From assembly GCA_040882505.1 (NCBI GenBank), contig JBBEBE010000012.1:1-64000 (forward strand): a stretch of 64,000 nucleotides of DNA, given 5' to 3'. This stretch comes from JBBEBE01 sp040882505 (GTDB lineage Bacteria > Bacteroidota > Rhodothermia > Balneolales > Balneolaceae). Of this stretch, positions 41,233 through 49,096 are shown in pieces; within the stretch, counting starts at the first letter, position 1; each line of letters opens with the position of its first letter. The position numbers and the translations under genes are program-made. The notes below the pieces were generated by a model. The model saw nothing but the letters and a program-made list of their open reading frames with translations. It was not told where the DNA came from and searched no databases.

Positions 41233-42087
41233 TTGGCTAAAAGTTCAGGAATATCAACCAGAGAGTCAGAGTCACTCGATCGCTATCTACAGGAGATCGG
41301 CAAGGAGAAACTGATTACACCGGACGACGAAGTCCGACTGGCCAAGGAGATCCAGAAGGGATCGCAGAGAGCCCTCGAGGATTTGACAAAGGCGAATCTT
41401 CGTTTTGTTGTTTCCGTCGCCAAACAGTATCAGAATCAAGGTCTCTCTTTGGGAGATTTGATCAACGAGGGGAATCTGGGACTCATCAAAGCTGCCAAAC
41501 GATTTGATGAGACGAGGGGTTTCAAATTTATTTCATATGCCGTCTGGTGGATTCGCCAGTCAATTTTGCAGGCACTTGCCGAGCAAAGTCGCATCGTCCG
41601 ACTTCCGTTGAATCGGGTTGGAGCATTAAACAAAATTGGCAAGGAGCTGTCCAAGTTGGAGCAGGAGTACGAGCGCGTACCTTCTGCTGCCGAATTGGCC
41701 GAGAGCCTGGACATGACGGTTTCGGAAGTGGCCGATACGCTCAAAATTTCCGGTCGACACCTCTCCGTGGATGCCCCATTTGCCCAAGGTGAAGACAATC
41801 GTTTGTTGGACGTGTTGGAGAACGAAGAGATTCCCGATCCTGACAACGATTTGATGGGCGAGTCACTCAAGGTGGAGATCGAGCGAGCACTTTCCAAGCT
41901 GACCAAACGGGAAGCAGAAGTCATTCGACTCTATTTCGGGATCGGACGGGAACATTCCCTGACGCTCGAAGAGATTGGAGAGAGATTTGACCTTACACGA
42001 GAGCGGGTTCGACAGATCAAGGAGAAGGCGCTTCGCAAACTTCGACACCATAATCGTAGCGCAGCTTTGAGAGCCTATCTCGGCTAA
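41233..42087 (+). CDS. rpoD: Primary RNA polymerase sigma-70 factor (short RpoD)
   Basis: A 284-residue housekeeping sigma factor of the Bacteroidota-like short type without region 1.1. Region 1.2 is SLDRYLQEIGKEKLITPDDE; region 2 contains NLRFVVSVAKQYQNQG, GLIKAAKRFDETRGFKFISYA and WWIRQSILQALAEQSR for core binding and -10 melting; region 4 has LTLEEIGERFDLTRERVRQIKEKALRKL for the -35 box. The frame has no ATG: it opens after a stop at 41212 and the only suitable start is TTG at 41233, giving MAKSSGIS. There is no Shine-Dalgarno. A 10-codon ATG frame (41208-41240) overlaps the start in another frame. Confidence 0.95.
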   Translation: MAKSSGISTRESESLDRYLQEIGKEKLITPDDEVRLAKEIQKGSQRALEDLTKANLRFVVSVAKQYQNQGLSLGDLINEGNLGLIKAAKRFDETRGFKFISYAVWWIRQSILQALAEQSRIVRLPLNRVGALNKIGKELSKLEQEYERVPSAAELAESLDMTVSEVADTLKISGRHLSVDAPFAQGEDNRLLDVLENEEIPDPDNDLMGESLKVEIERALSKLTKREAEVIRLYFGIGREHSLTLEEIGERFDLTRERVRQIKEKALRKLRHHNRSAALRAYLG

Positions 42088-42106
42088 TTTATAGTGGAAA
42101 CCGAGT

Positions 42107-43126
42107 ATGATGAAGGCCGGTACAATCCTGTTGCTTCTATTGTGGATTCCGCTGGAAGGTTCTGTCGCGCAGTCACACGACCGTTTTTTGGTTGTGATTG
42201 ATCCAGGTCACGGAGGAACCGCAGAGACGGACTCTTACCGAGTAGGGCCAAGTGGAGAACGAGAGGAGTGGGTCAATCTTCGTGTTTCCCGGGAGCTGAA
42301 GACGATGCTGGAGTCGGAAGGAGTCGACGTTCGACTTACCAGAGTTGGAGATGTCGCAGTACCACTCAGGGACCGTGCGATCCTGGCTGTCAATGAAAAG
42401 GCAGACCTTTTTATTTCCATTCATCACAATGCAACGGCCGATCCGAACGTCAATTTTCCAATCGTTTACTATCACGGTTCGTCCAGAGAAAATCCAGAAA
42501 GTGTACGTTTCGGTACGGCTGTAATCTGTGAGTTGCAGCAGGCGCTGTACGATGACCAAACCGCCATGAGCCTTGTGTCGGACAAGACCATTTTTCCGGG
42601 TTCAGGGACCGCCGTTCTTCGACACAGTCAGGGAATTCCCGGGATCATTGCCGAAGCCTCGTTTTTTACCCATCCTCCAGAAGAGCAACGTCTCAAGGAT
42701 CCGGACTATAACCGGGCAGAGGCCCGTGCGTATACCCGTGCAATCGTGGCCTACCGCGATTGGAAAGTTCGGGAAGCGTTGATCCGGGGCGATCCGGAGT
42801 TGGAAGAGATCCCTCCCTTCCGGGTGTTTCAAGAGGCAGAAAGAATGCGGCCGGAAGCTCGAGAGTGGCGACAACAGTTTGAGACGGGGGTCGAACTCTA
42901 CGAGAAGGGGGAATGGTCGGCTGCACTGGAACAGTTGACGATGTCTGCACGGGCCTTCCCGGATTCACCTGTTGCACGAGACGCCCACCTCTACCGGGCT
43001 CGGGTGCTTCAGGAATTGGACAGGCCGGAGGAAGCAGAGATGGAATTTCGACGAGCCCGTGAGTACTATACGGATCTGTCCGGTGCATGTCGGGAACCTT
43101 TTTCTGGAACCTTTGGTATAAAGTAA
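42107..43126 (+). CDS. Secreted N-acetylmuramoyl-L-alanine amidase with C-terminal tetratrico-like region
   Basis: A 339-residue exported amidase that cuts the bond between MurNAc and the stem peptide during cell separation or wall remodelling. A signal peptide ends near VAQS (residue 22). The Amidase_3 domain has DPGHGG, a metal-binding glutamate in EREEWVNLRVSRELK, SIHHNAT and GIIAEASFFTHPPEE with the catalytic glutamate. The last 90 residues (GVELYEKGEWSAALEQL, AHLYRARVLQELDRPEEAEMEFRRA) look like two TPR hairpins, perhaps for protein contact. It follows the sigma factor by 19 bp, probably on the same transcript. Confidence 0.9.
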   Translation: MMKAGTILLLLLWIPLEGSVAQSHDRFLVVIDPGHGGTAETDSYRVGPSGEREEWVNLRVSRELKTMLESEGVDVRLTRVGDVAVPLRDRAILAVNEKADLFISIHHNATADPNVNFPIVYYHGSSRENPESVRFGTAVICELQQALYDDQTAMSLVSDKTIFPGSGTAVLRHSQGIPGIIAEASFFTHPPEEQRLKDPDYNRAEARAYTRAIVAYRDWKVREALIRGDPELEEIPPFRVFQEAERMRPEAREWRQQFETGVELYEKGEWSAALEQLTMSARAFPDSPVARDAHLYRARVLQELDRPEEAEMEFRRAREYYTDLSGACREPFSGTFGIK

Positions 43127-43168
43127 ACAGAGGGGAGACGTTCAGGCCACTTGTAGCGAATAGGTCTT

Positions 43169-43191
43169 GTTTCGCGTACAAGGTGCGAAAC
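43169..43191 (+). repeat. Perfect hairpin before the lipoprotein gene
   Basis: GTTTCGC and GCGAAAC form a seven-pair stem with a nine-base loop (GTACAAGGT), 27 nt before the lipoprotein ATG. There is no T-run, so it is more likely an mRNA leader element or operator than a terminator. Confidence 0.4.
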
Positions 43192-43217
43192 CCCACCAAC
43201 AGAGAGGAGGTAGTGCC

Positions 43218-44372
43218 ATGGAAAGACATATCTGGAGCTACGGTATCGGAGCCATACTGCTTTCATCCCTTCTGACCGGATGTTACACCCAGGTACAGAC
43301 GATTGAACGTGAACGTGTCGTCTATCTGCCCCAGGATCGGGAGCAAACCAAGGCAGTCCAGCAAGAGCAGGCACTTGATTCACGAGTACAAGCCGGTCAT
43401 CTTGAAGAGGATCCAAATTACCTCTACCCGTACGAAGATGGTCACGAGGATGGATATGAAGATGGGTGGGTCGATGCGGAATCCTACTATTTTATCGATT
43501 ATGAAGCTCGAAACTGGTATGACCGGCACGCTGTTTATGGTGTTCGTCCGGTCCATGTGACTCAGATCTATCATGTAGACCCGTATGGCCCCGGTTACTG
43601 GGGTCGACCTTGGATGGGATATCGGCCATGGCCGAATCGTGGATTCTTTCATCTGAATCTCGCATTTGGTAGCGGGTACCACGTACGTGATCCTTGGTAT
43701 GGCTGGCACTCCTGGTATGACTACGGAGGCATGTATGGATATACCCGATATCCGTTTGGGTACGGAGGATGGACAGACAGCTACTGGTCAGGATTTCATC
43801 ACGGGTACGGATTCGGTATAAGTACAGGTGTTTGGTCCGGCCCCGCCCGGGATTATGCGGTTCGTACGTCCGGACTGAACAGCACGACAACGGTGCGTTC
43901 TCAACGAACACGCGGATCCGGAACCTCTCCGCAGCTTCAGGGTCGACCCACCCAAATGCGCGGAAGTGCCGGGTCGACTCGAACGGTTCGGAGTCGGACG
44001 ACTGCACGACCAACAACGGATACGACGACCAACCGTTCCGAGATTCGTACTCCGCAGAGAGTGGAACGGCGAACACGTGCCACACCTTCCGTGTCTCGAT
44101 CCACGTCAGGAAGCATTCGGAGCGAATCTTCGACACGACAGAGGGTTCGGACACCACGTACTCGTCAAATCCGTCAGGAGGGGACTCTTCAATACCGTCC
44201 GTCTTCCAATGGGTCCGGTGCCGTCCGATCAACGACCCCGAACCGGAGACGACAACCGCCAGCGGTCCAGCGATCCACGCCACAAAACCGCTCAAACGCT
44301 GCGCAGTCTTCAGGAAACAGACAATCTTCCAGTCAACGTTCATCTGATTCCTCGTCTGGCCGAAGCCGTTGA
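43218..44372 (+). CDS. Lipoprotein with aromatic/glycine-rich core and Arg-Ser-Thr-rich tail
   Basis: A 384-residue predicted lipoprotein: the signal sequence ends in LLTGC with the lipidated Cys at residue 22, and GAGGAGG lies 7 nt before the ATG at 43218. Residues about 75-105 are acidic (EDGHEDGYEDGWVDAE); 110-215 are dense in Tyr, Gly and Trp (GPGYWGRPWMGYRPWP, YGGMYGYTRYPFGYGGW); from 220 to the end the chain is Arg/Ser/Thr/Gln-rich and probably disordered, with repeated short RTxRS units. Similar low-complexity lipoproteins occur in Bacteroidota but I know no function. A surface role, for example adhesion or wall binding through the basic tail, is conjecture. It is upstream of an outer-membrane protein gene. 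Confidence 0.8.
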   Translation: MERHIWSYGIGAILLSSLLTGCYTQVQTIERERVVYLPQDREQTKAVQQEQALDSRVQAGHLEEDPNYLYPYEDGHEDGYEDGWVDAESYYFIDYEARNWYDRHAVYGVRPVHVTQIYHVDPYGPGYWGRPWMGYRPWPNRGFFHLNLAFGSGYHVRDPWYGWHSWYDYGGMYGYTRYPFGYGGWTDSYWSGFHHGYGFGISTGVWSGPARDYAVRTSGLNSTTTVRSQRTRGSGTSPQLQGRPTQMRGSAGSTRTVRSRTTARPTTDTTTNRSEIRTPQRVERRTRATPSVSRSTSGSIRSESSTRQRVRTPRTRQIRQEGTLQYRPSSNGSGAVRSTTPNRRRQPPAVQRSTPQNRSNAAQSSGNRQSSSQRSSDSSSGRSR

Positions 44373-44493
44373 GAGAACACGTCCTGGACCTTGCAATATG
44401 AACGGATCTCGCCAAGAGAGTAATGAAGGTTGTCTACTATCTCTCAATGCCGAGACTGTATCCCACGTAGAGAATCACGATCCGGAGAAGGAT

Positions 44494-46047
44494 ATGAATC
44501 GCCAATTCATACTGTTTGCGTTACTGTTCACATTCGTCGGAATGAATGTCTCTGTCGTCGCTCAAGAAGCGAATGACCCCTGGAGCCAAAGTTATCAAGC
44601 GGTTCAGTTTTCCGATCCCCTTGTTTCGCACGATCCGATTACACGGGTGATGCCGGCCGTTGCATACCGCTCCGGGATTGGCGGGTATTTGGAGAATCCG
44701 GCATCGATGGCACTCTTCGATGAGAGTATGGGTTCATTTGGTCTGGTTCACCGATCGGTCAATGAATCGGCAAACTTTCTAGGGACCAACTCTTCACTTC
44801 AGGATCGTCAGACAGGGATATCCAATCTTGGATTTGTCTATCGGGTACCGACCGTTCAAGGGAGTCTCGTTTGGGGGGCAGGGTACAGCCAGCACAGCTA
44901 CTATAATCGTACCTTGCCTGTTAGTGGATTCAATGAGCGTTCAAGTATTACCGACCAATTCAAGGTCCCGGGCAATGAGTATACCGAGACAGCCTTCTCT
45001 GCGTATGCAATTGATTACGGCGATACGGTCAATGATTGGGACGAATCCATCTTTCGGGTTGGATTCAACGATGCCGGAACCTATTTGGGAATCGATCAAG
45101 AATCGGAGTTCAAAGAGAGAGGGATGGCCGGCGACTATTCAGTGTTCATGGCCACTGAATTTCTGGAGAACTTCATGGTGGGACTGTCCGTTGGCGTCAC
45201 TTCTGGTCGACATACCTATCGACGAACACATCTGGAGGTGGATCGTCAGGAGCAATACTCCGGAACCGTCGTCGATTCGGACGAAGATGATCAACCCGAT
45301 ACAGATATCCACTCCATCCTGTTGGATGACGAGGTGCGAAGTGAGTTTTTTGCGTTGGCGGTGAATGCAGGGGTTCTCTACCAAATTCATCCACACCTTC
45401 AGCTTGGTGCCGCCTACACGCTCCCCTCCAGACTCACGGTCGAAGAGGAATTTGATGGACAAATTTCTTCTACATTCGACAATGGAGGAGGATTTGAAGG
45501 AGATCTGCAGACGCAATTCGAATACGGAGTGCGCTCACCCGGGCGCGTGGCATTGGGGTTGGCGCTCACAAATGTGGGGCCGATTTCTGTTTCGTTGGCT
45601 GCCGATCGTCGGGACTACGGAAAGACAGAGATCTCGTTTGACTCGGATCTTTTTGAACAGGAACGCGATGAGAATCAGTACATCGCACAAATGTATCGTT
45701 CTGTTTGGAATCTGCGAGGGGGCGTAGAACTATCGCCGGGGGATGGATGGAATCTACGTGCCGGGTACGGAGTTCGACCTTCGCGTTTTGCAATGGGTGG
45801 AGCGACCCGAAACGAGATCTCTTTCGGCATCGGATTCGGTGTGATGGATGGTGGACGATTGGAGCTGGCGGCTCAAACGACTCGATGGAGTGGAGAAGAG
45901 CGAGTCGTCTACGAATATGGAGAATATGACTATAGCGTACTTCCGGATGCTCCACCCATCTCCACCATGCGACAAGAACGTGCAATGATGGACGGAAATC
46001 TCTGGCAATTCATGGCAACATTTCAGATCTCCATGTCGGACTGGTAG
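44494..46047 (+). CDS. OmpP1/FadL-like outer-membrane beta-barrel protein
   Basis: A 517-residue exported protein, signal peptide cleaved near VVAQEAND (residue 24). The mature part starts with RVMPAVAYRSGIGGYLENPASMALFDESMGSFG, a hallmark of the OmpP1/FadL/PorV-type barrels in which an N-terminal plug precedes strands alternating Gly and aromatic residues; examples are VGLSVGVTSGRHTYRRTH, LGAAYTLPSRLTVEEEF and LRAGYGVRPSRFAMGGATRNEISFGIGFGV. The chain ends FQISMSDW, a membrane-strand terminus with final aromatic residue used by the BAM complex. Substrate is unknown; FadL members import hydrophobic compounds. ATG at 44494 has GGAGAAGGA immediately upstream. Confidence 0.83.
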   Translation: MNRQFILFALLFTFVGMNVSVVAQEANDPWSQSYQAVQFSDPLVSHDPITRVMPAVAYRSGIGGYLENPASMALFDESMGSFGLVHRSVNESANFLGTNSSLQDRQTGISNLGFVYRVPTVQGSLVWGAGYSQHSYYNRTLPVSGFNERSSITDQFKVPGNEYTETAFSAYAIDYGDTVNDWDESIFRVGFNDAGTYLGIDQESEFKERGMAGDYSVFMATEFLENFMVGLSVGVTSGRHTYRRTHLEVDRQEQYSGTVVDSDEDDQPDTDIHSILLDDEVRSEFFALAVNAGVLYQIHPHLQLGAAYTLPSRLTVEEEFDGQISSTFDNGGGFEGDLQTQFEYGVRSPGRVALGLALTNVGPISVSLAADRRDYGKTEISFDSDLFEQERDENQYIAQMYRSVWNLRGGVELSPGDGWNLRAGYGVRPSRFAMGGATRNEISFGIGFGVMDGGRLELAAQTTRWSGEERVVYEYGEYDYSVLPDAPPISTMRQERAMMDGNLWQFMATFQISMSDW

Positions 46048-46100
46048 TCCGGATACCTCTTGAAGGGTGACCGAACCGGACCTGTGAAGCATCCTCTGCG

Positions 46101-46760
46101 TTACTGCAACATGTAGGTCACAGATACCGAAGCAGTAACCGGGACGGATGCATCGAAATCCATCATGGATGAGGTGTCCATCTGAAGGGCCTCCATGCGG
46201 TAGATCGGTCCGCCCCCCCCGTTGGTACTGTGCTGAATCTTGTGAATCTGACCAAGGTTTCGTCCAACTGTTTCCGCGATAACCCGAGCCTTCGCTTCGG
46301 CTTGTTTCAAGGCCTGGCGAAGCGCCTCGTCTTGAGCTTCTTCTACTCCATCAGCGAGGAAGGACGCCTGAAACTGCTCAAACTGATGTTCGGCCAGAAC
46401 CATTTGAATCTCTTCGAACTGGTCGATGGAGGGGATTCGAAGCTGAACCTGCTGTCGGGTCTGGAATTGACGATCTTCTCGGTTATTTCGTTGCTGCAGG
46501 GTAATGGGCTCGAATGAAAGCAGCTCATCTGAAAGTTCCTGTTTACGAATCAGATCTGCAAGAAACGCTTCTTGTCGTTTGTGTTGCTGAAAGGCACGTG
46601 CAGGTGTTTCATCCGTCGCAGTGATGGTAATGAGGAATCGAACCTGATCGGCAGGAATCCGAATTTCTGCAGAACTGTCGACATGCAGTTGATCCTGAGC
46701 CTGCAGGACAGGTACGAACAAGAAAATCAGAACCAAGAAATGAAAGGTTGTACATCGCAT
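46101..46760 (-). CDS. SIMPL (DUF541) domain periplasmic protein
   Basis: A 219-residue exported protein of the SIMPL family, soluble or membrane-bound periplasmic beta-alpha proteins of poorly known role (some bind porin complexes or respond to oxidative stress). Signal peptide: LVLIFLFVPVLQAQD. The domain starts SSAEIRIPADQVRFLITITATDETPARAFQQ and contains ALKQAEAKARVIAETVGRNLG, the family's conserved helix, before the closing VTASVSVTYML strand. I select the ATG at 46760, which has GGAG at a good 8 nt; ATGs at 46766 and 46784 are less well placed. It converges with the outer-membrane gene. Confidence 0.87.
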   Translation of the reverse strand: MRCTTFHFLVLIFLFVPVLQAQDQLHVDSSAEIRIPADQVRFLITITATDETPARAFQQHKRQEAFLADLIRKQELSDELLSFEPITLQQRNNREDRQFQTRQQVQLRIPSIDQFEEIQMVLAEHQFEQFQASFLADGVEEAQDEALRQALKQAEAKARVIAETVGRNLGQIHKIQHSTNGGGGPIYRMEALQMDTSSMMDFDASVPVTASVSVTYMLQ

Positions 46761-46840
46761 GAACATCTCTCCGTGAGTTTCCATTGCTGTCTGCGCCGTT
46801 TATACGGGTAGTGAAGGAATAACGCTACACATTCGTACAA

Positions 46841-47152
46841 TCAAATATCGACTCGGTAATCGACATAGAACCGTTTTTCGGCAACCGACTCAATGAATTT
46901 TACGGCCTTTTTATGATGAGGACTTCGACTGTAGAGCATCATATCCTCTTCGTTGTTGAAATCACAAATCAAGACGACATCCAGTGCATCTTTTGAGTCG
47001 GGGGTAATCTGAATACCCACCTCGACATTTCGGATCTCGTCAATACTGATTTTAAGACCCTCAAGGATCAGTTTAAGCTTCTCGGCATTCTTCTCTTTGG
47101 TCGCTCCTGCGGCTTCCTCTTTCAATCTCCACATAACAATATGGCGTATCAT
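46841..47152 (-). CDS. Dabb (stress-responsive A/B barrel) domain protein
   Basis: A 103-residue single-domain dimeric alpha/beta barrel. It shows the Dabb pattern: MIRHIVMWRLKEEA at the start, KLILEGLKISIDEIRNVEVGIQ, DVVLICDFNNEEDMMLYSRSPHHKKAVKFIESV and a final strand RFYVDYRVDI. Members include small enzymes and stress proteins; the substrate cannot be told. The start is taken at 47152, where the MIRHI motif begins and a GAGGCG lies just upstream. Confidence 0.9.
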   Translation of the reverse strand: MIRHIVMWRLKEEAAGATKEKNAEKLKLILEGLKISIDEIRNVEVGIQITPDSKDALDVVLICDFNNEEDMMLYSRSPHHKKAVKFIESVAEKRFYVDYRVDI

Positions 47153-47342
47153 TTTCGCCTCGCAATTCAATTTCGGTTAATCGTGCAACGTACCGGATGT
47201 TCAGCTGAGCATTCGGAACCGCAAACCGGGACCAAAAGCTTCGACTCCCTTCAGATGTGGTTCTGATTCCGGGATTCGCGCCGGGGTGGATGGGGGTACT
47301 TCCCCGGTCCCTGATTTGATAATAAGCATAAAAATGGATGGA

Positions 47343-47825
47343 TCAATTCTTTTCCGTATCACGTTGTCTCTCAGTAATCGGAGAGGGTCGAACCCGGATC
47401 AAATCGGAATCCGGTGCCGCTTCATTTTCGTCCAGTTCAATGAAAAATGGCGGATTTCCGGCATGCTCCGGCCGTTCCCGCACAACCAGAAGCGGGTTCG
47501 ATTTGGGTTGGACGGGCCTCGCTTCCAAGTGAAGAAACGGAGCATTCACGACATCTTTGAGCGCCTTGAACGGTTTGAATGCTGCCCGATGATGACTTGG
47601 AATCTGAAGGGTCTCACCCGTCTGCGGATGTCGACCCGCACGAGCTTTGTGGAACCGGGACTCCAGCTTGCCGAAACCGGCCAATTGGATGTCATCGCCC
47701 GTTGCAAGCGTTTGCTCCACCACGGCAACAAGTTCGCGCATAAACCGGTCTGCGTCTGTTTGAGTGGTTTCGGCACGTTGAGCCACAGATTGGACCATCT
47801 CGTTATAGGTGGTTTTTCGACTCAT
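47343..47825 (-). CDS. HU-family DNA-binding protein with C-terminal extension
   Basis: A 160-residue protein. Residues 1-92 are an HU/IHF domain: TTYNEMVQSVAQRAETTQTDADRFMRELVAVV, then QLAGFGKLESRFHKARAGRHPQTGETLQIPSHHRAAFKPFKALKDVV, including the DNA-inserting arm with its RxGRxPxTGE motif. Unlike standard HU (about 90 residues) it carries about 65 further residues, Pro- and acidic-rich, with no recognised domain. Its start overlaps the stop of the upstream HU-like gene by four bases, so the two are co-translated and may form a heterodimer. Confidence 0.92.
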   Translation of the reverse strand: MSRKTTYNEMVQSVAQRAETTQTDADRFMRELVAVVEQTLATGDDIQLAGFGKLESRFHKARAGRHPQTGETLQIPSHHRAAFKPFKALKDVVNAPFLHLEARPVQPKSNPLLVVRERPEHAGNPPFFIELDENEAAPDSDLIRVRPSPITERQRDTEKN

Positions 47826-48112
47826 TTTGTACCCTCCTGCTCAAGCAGTGCATCTTTAAGCGATTGAGACGGGCTGAACCGAACGTGAACCTTTGGTGGC
47901 AAGAGGAGCATTTGGTCGTGGTGCGGACTGTAGCGGGTTCGGGTATCCTGAATTTCCGTTCGAAATGTCCCCAAGCCGGGGATCGTGAATGCCTCCTCGC
48001 GAGCCAATTGATCCGTCCATTCGGAAGTCACGGCTTTCAAAAGATGGTGTGTTTCCGACTGTGTCATCTTTAGCCGATGAGCGAGTCGTTCGATGAGTGA
48101 GGTCTGTGTCAT
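47822..48112 (-). CDS. Divergent HU-family DNA-binding protein
   Basis: A 96-residue HU-like protein: TSLIERLAHRLKMTQSETHHLLKAVTSEWTDQLAREEAFTIPGLGTFRTEIQDTRTRYSPHHDQMLLLPPKVHVRFSPSQSLKDAL, given here in pieces of the family order (helix pair residues 4-40, LGTF turn near 46, arm 50-70, closing strand and helix 71-90). The arm lacks the RxGRNPxTGE consensus of ordinary HU and instead has a TRYSPHHDQM stretch. AGGA lies about 9 nt before the ATG at 48112. Its stop overlaps the start of the second HU gene. It diverges from folE. Confidence 0.86.
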   Translation of the reverse strand: MTQTSLIERLAHRLKMTQSETHHLLKAVTSEWTDQLAREEAFTIPGLGTFRTEIQDTRTRYSPHHDQMLLLPPKVHVRFSPSQSLKDALLEQEGTK

Positions 48113-48355
48113 GGATGGGTGTCCTGAATGGCAGAATTCGGGCCGTGCCCGCCTTGAAGTCAATAAACAAATTTTATGCGTGAAATTGAACGATTTCCCG
48201 CGGAAGTACCTTGTATCGGTTGGTGATGGAGAGAAGATCGGTTCATTGGTTCGATCAAGCAGGTTCCAATGAGGGGTATTATGATTTCAAAAGCCGATCT
48301 CGTAACTTTGTCTCCTTTTAAGACAGCAGAAATCAGGATCGACGAATTGCACTGT

Positions 48356-49057
48356 ATGAACAATGAAAAAGGGGTACTCCAGGATGTGGATCTCCAGGAG
48401 AATGGTCATGAAGAAATTGGAGACAATCATCTGATGGGGTCGTTGAATACACCTCTTCGGGAAGACGCTTTCGACATGGATGATCAAGAAAAAATCGACA
48501 AAATTGCACACCATTTCTCCATCATCATGGAGACGTTGGGGCTTGATATTACAGACGAAAGTCTGAGTGGAACTCCGCAGCGAGTAGGAAAAATGTATGT
48601 CAAAGAGATCTTCAAAGGATTGGATCCGAAACGAAAGCCGATCGCTCGAAAATTCTCGAACCACTACCGCTACGAGGACATGGTTATCGAGAAGAATATT
48701 CAGGTCTTCTCATTTTGCGAGCATCACTTTCTGCCCTTTATCGGGAAGGCTCATGTTGCCTACATGAGTGGAGGGGAAGTGATTGGACTTTCAAAGATCA
48801 ACCGGATTGTTGATTACTATTCACGTCGTCCACAGGTTCAAGAACGATTAACACTTCAGATCGCTGCCCAACTCGAAGCATCGTTGGAGAGCAGTGATGT
48901 AGCCGTATTCATAGAGAGCCGGCATTTTTGTGTGTCCATGCGGGGAATACAGGATACGACCAGTACGACGATTACAACCGATTTTCGGGGGGCATTTCGG
49001 GAGCCGGAAAACAAACAGCGATTCCTGGATCTCATTCGTACAGATACGGAGATGTAG
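48356..49057 (+). CDS. folE: GTP cyclohydrolase I
   Basis: Converts GTP to dihydroneopterin triphosphate, the first step of folate and of pterin synthesis. The 233-residue form has DEAFDMDDQEKI-type start, ETLGLDITDESLSGTPQRVGKMY, the zinc cysteine in FSFCEHHFLPF, KINRIVDYYSRRPQVQERLT and the second zinc cysteine in SRHFCVSMRG. The N-terminal 40-50 residues are variable and the true start is uncertain: I use the ATG at 48356; in-frame ATGs at 48269 and 48281 would lengthen the protein by 25-29 residues. No Shine-Dalgarno is seen at any of them. Confidence 0.93.
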   Translation: MNNEKGVLQDVDLQENGHEEIGDNHLMGSLNTPLREDAFDMDDQEKIDKIAHHFSIIMETLGLDITDESLSGTPQRVGKMYVKEIFKGLDPKRKPIARKFSNHYRYEDMVIEKNIQVFSFCEHHFLPFIGKAHVAYMSGGEVIGLSKINRIVDYYSRRPQVQERLTLQIAAQLEASLESSDVAVFIESRHFCVSMRGIQDTTSTTITTDFRGAFREPENKQRFLDLIRTDTEM

Positions 49058-49096
49058 TTCATGATACGTCACCCGACGATCTCCAGAAATTGAACC

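Noticed and set aside
43769..44493. Long open frames overlapping the lipoprotein tail, including an upstream extension of the outer-membrane gene to 43966
   Set aside because: The Arg/Ser/Thr-rich codons leave other frames open by composition. The outer-membrane gene has a clear signal peptide and ribosome site at 44494.
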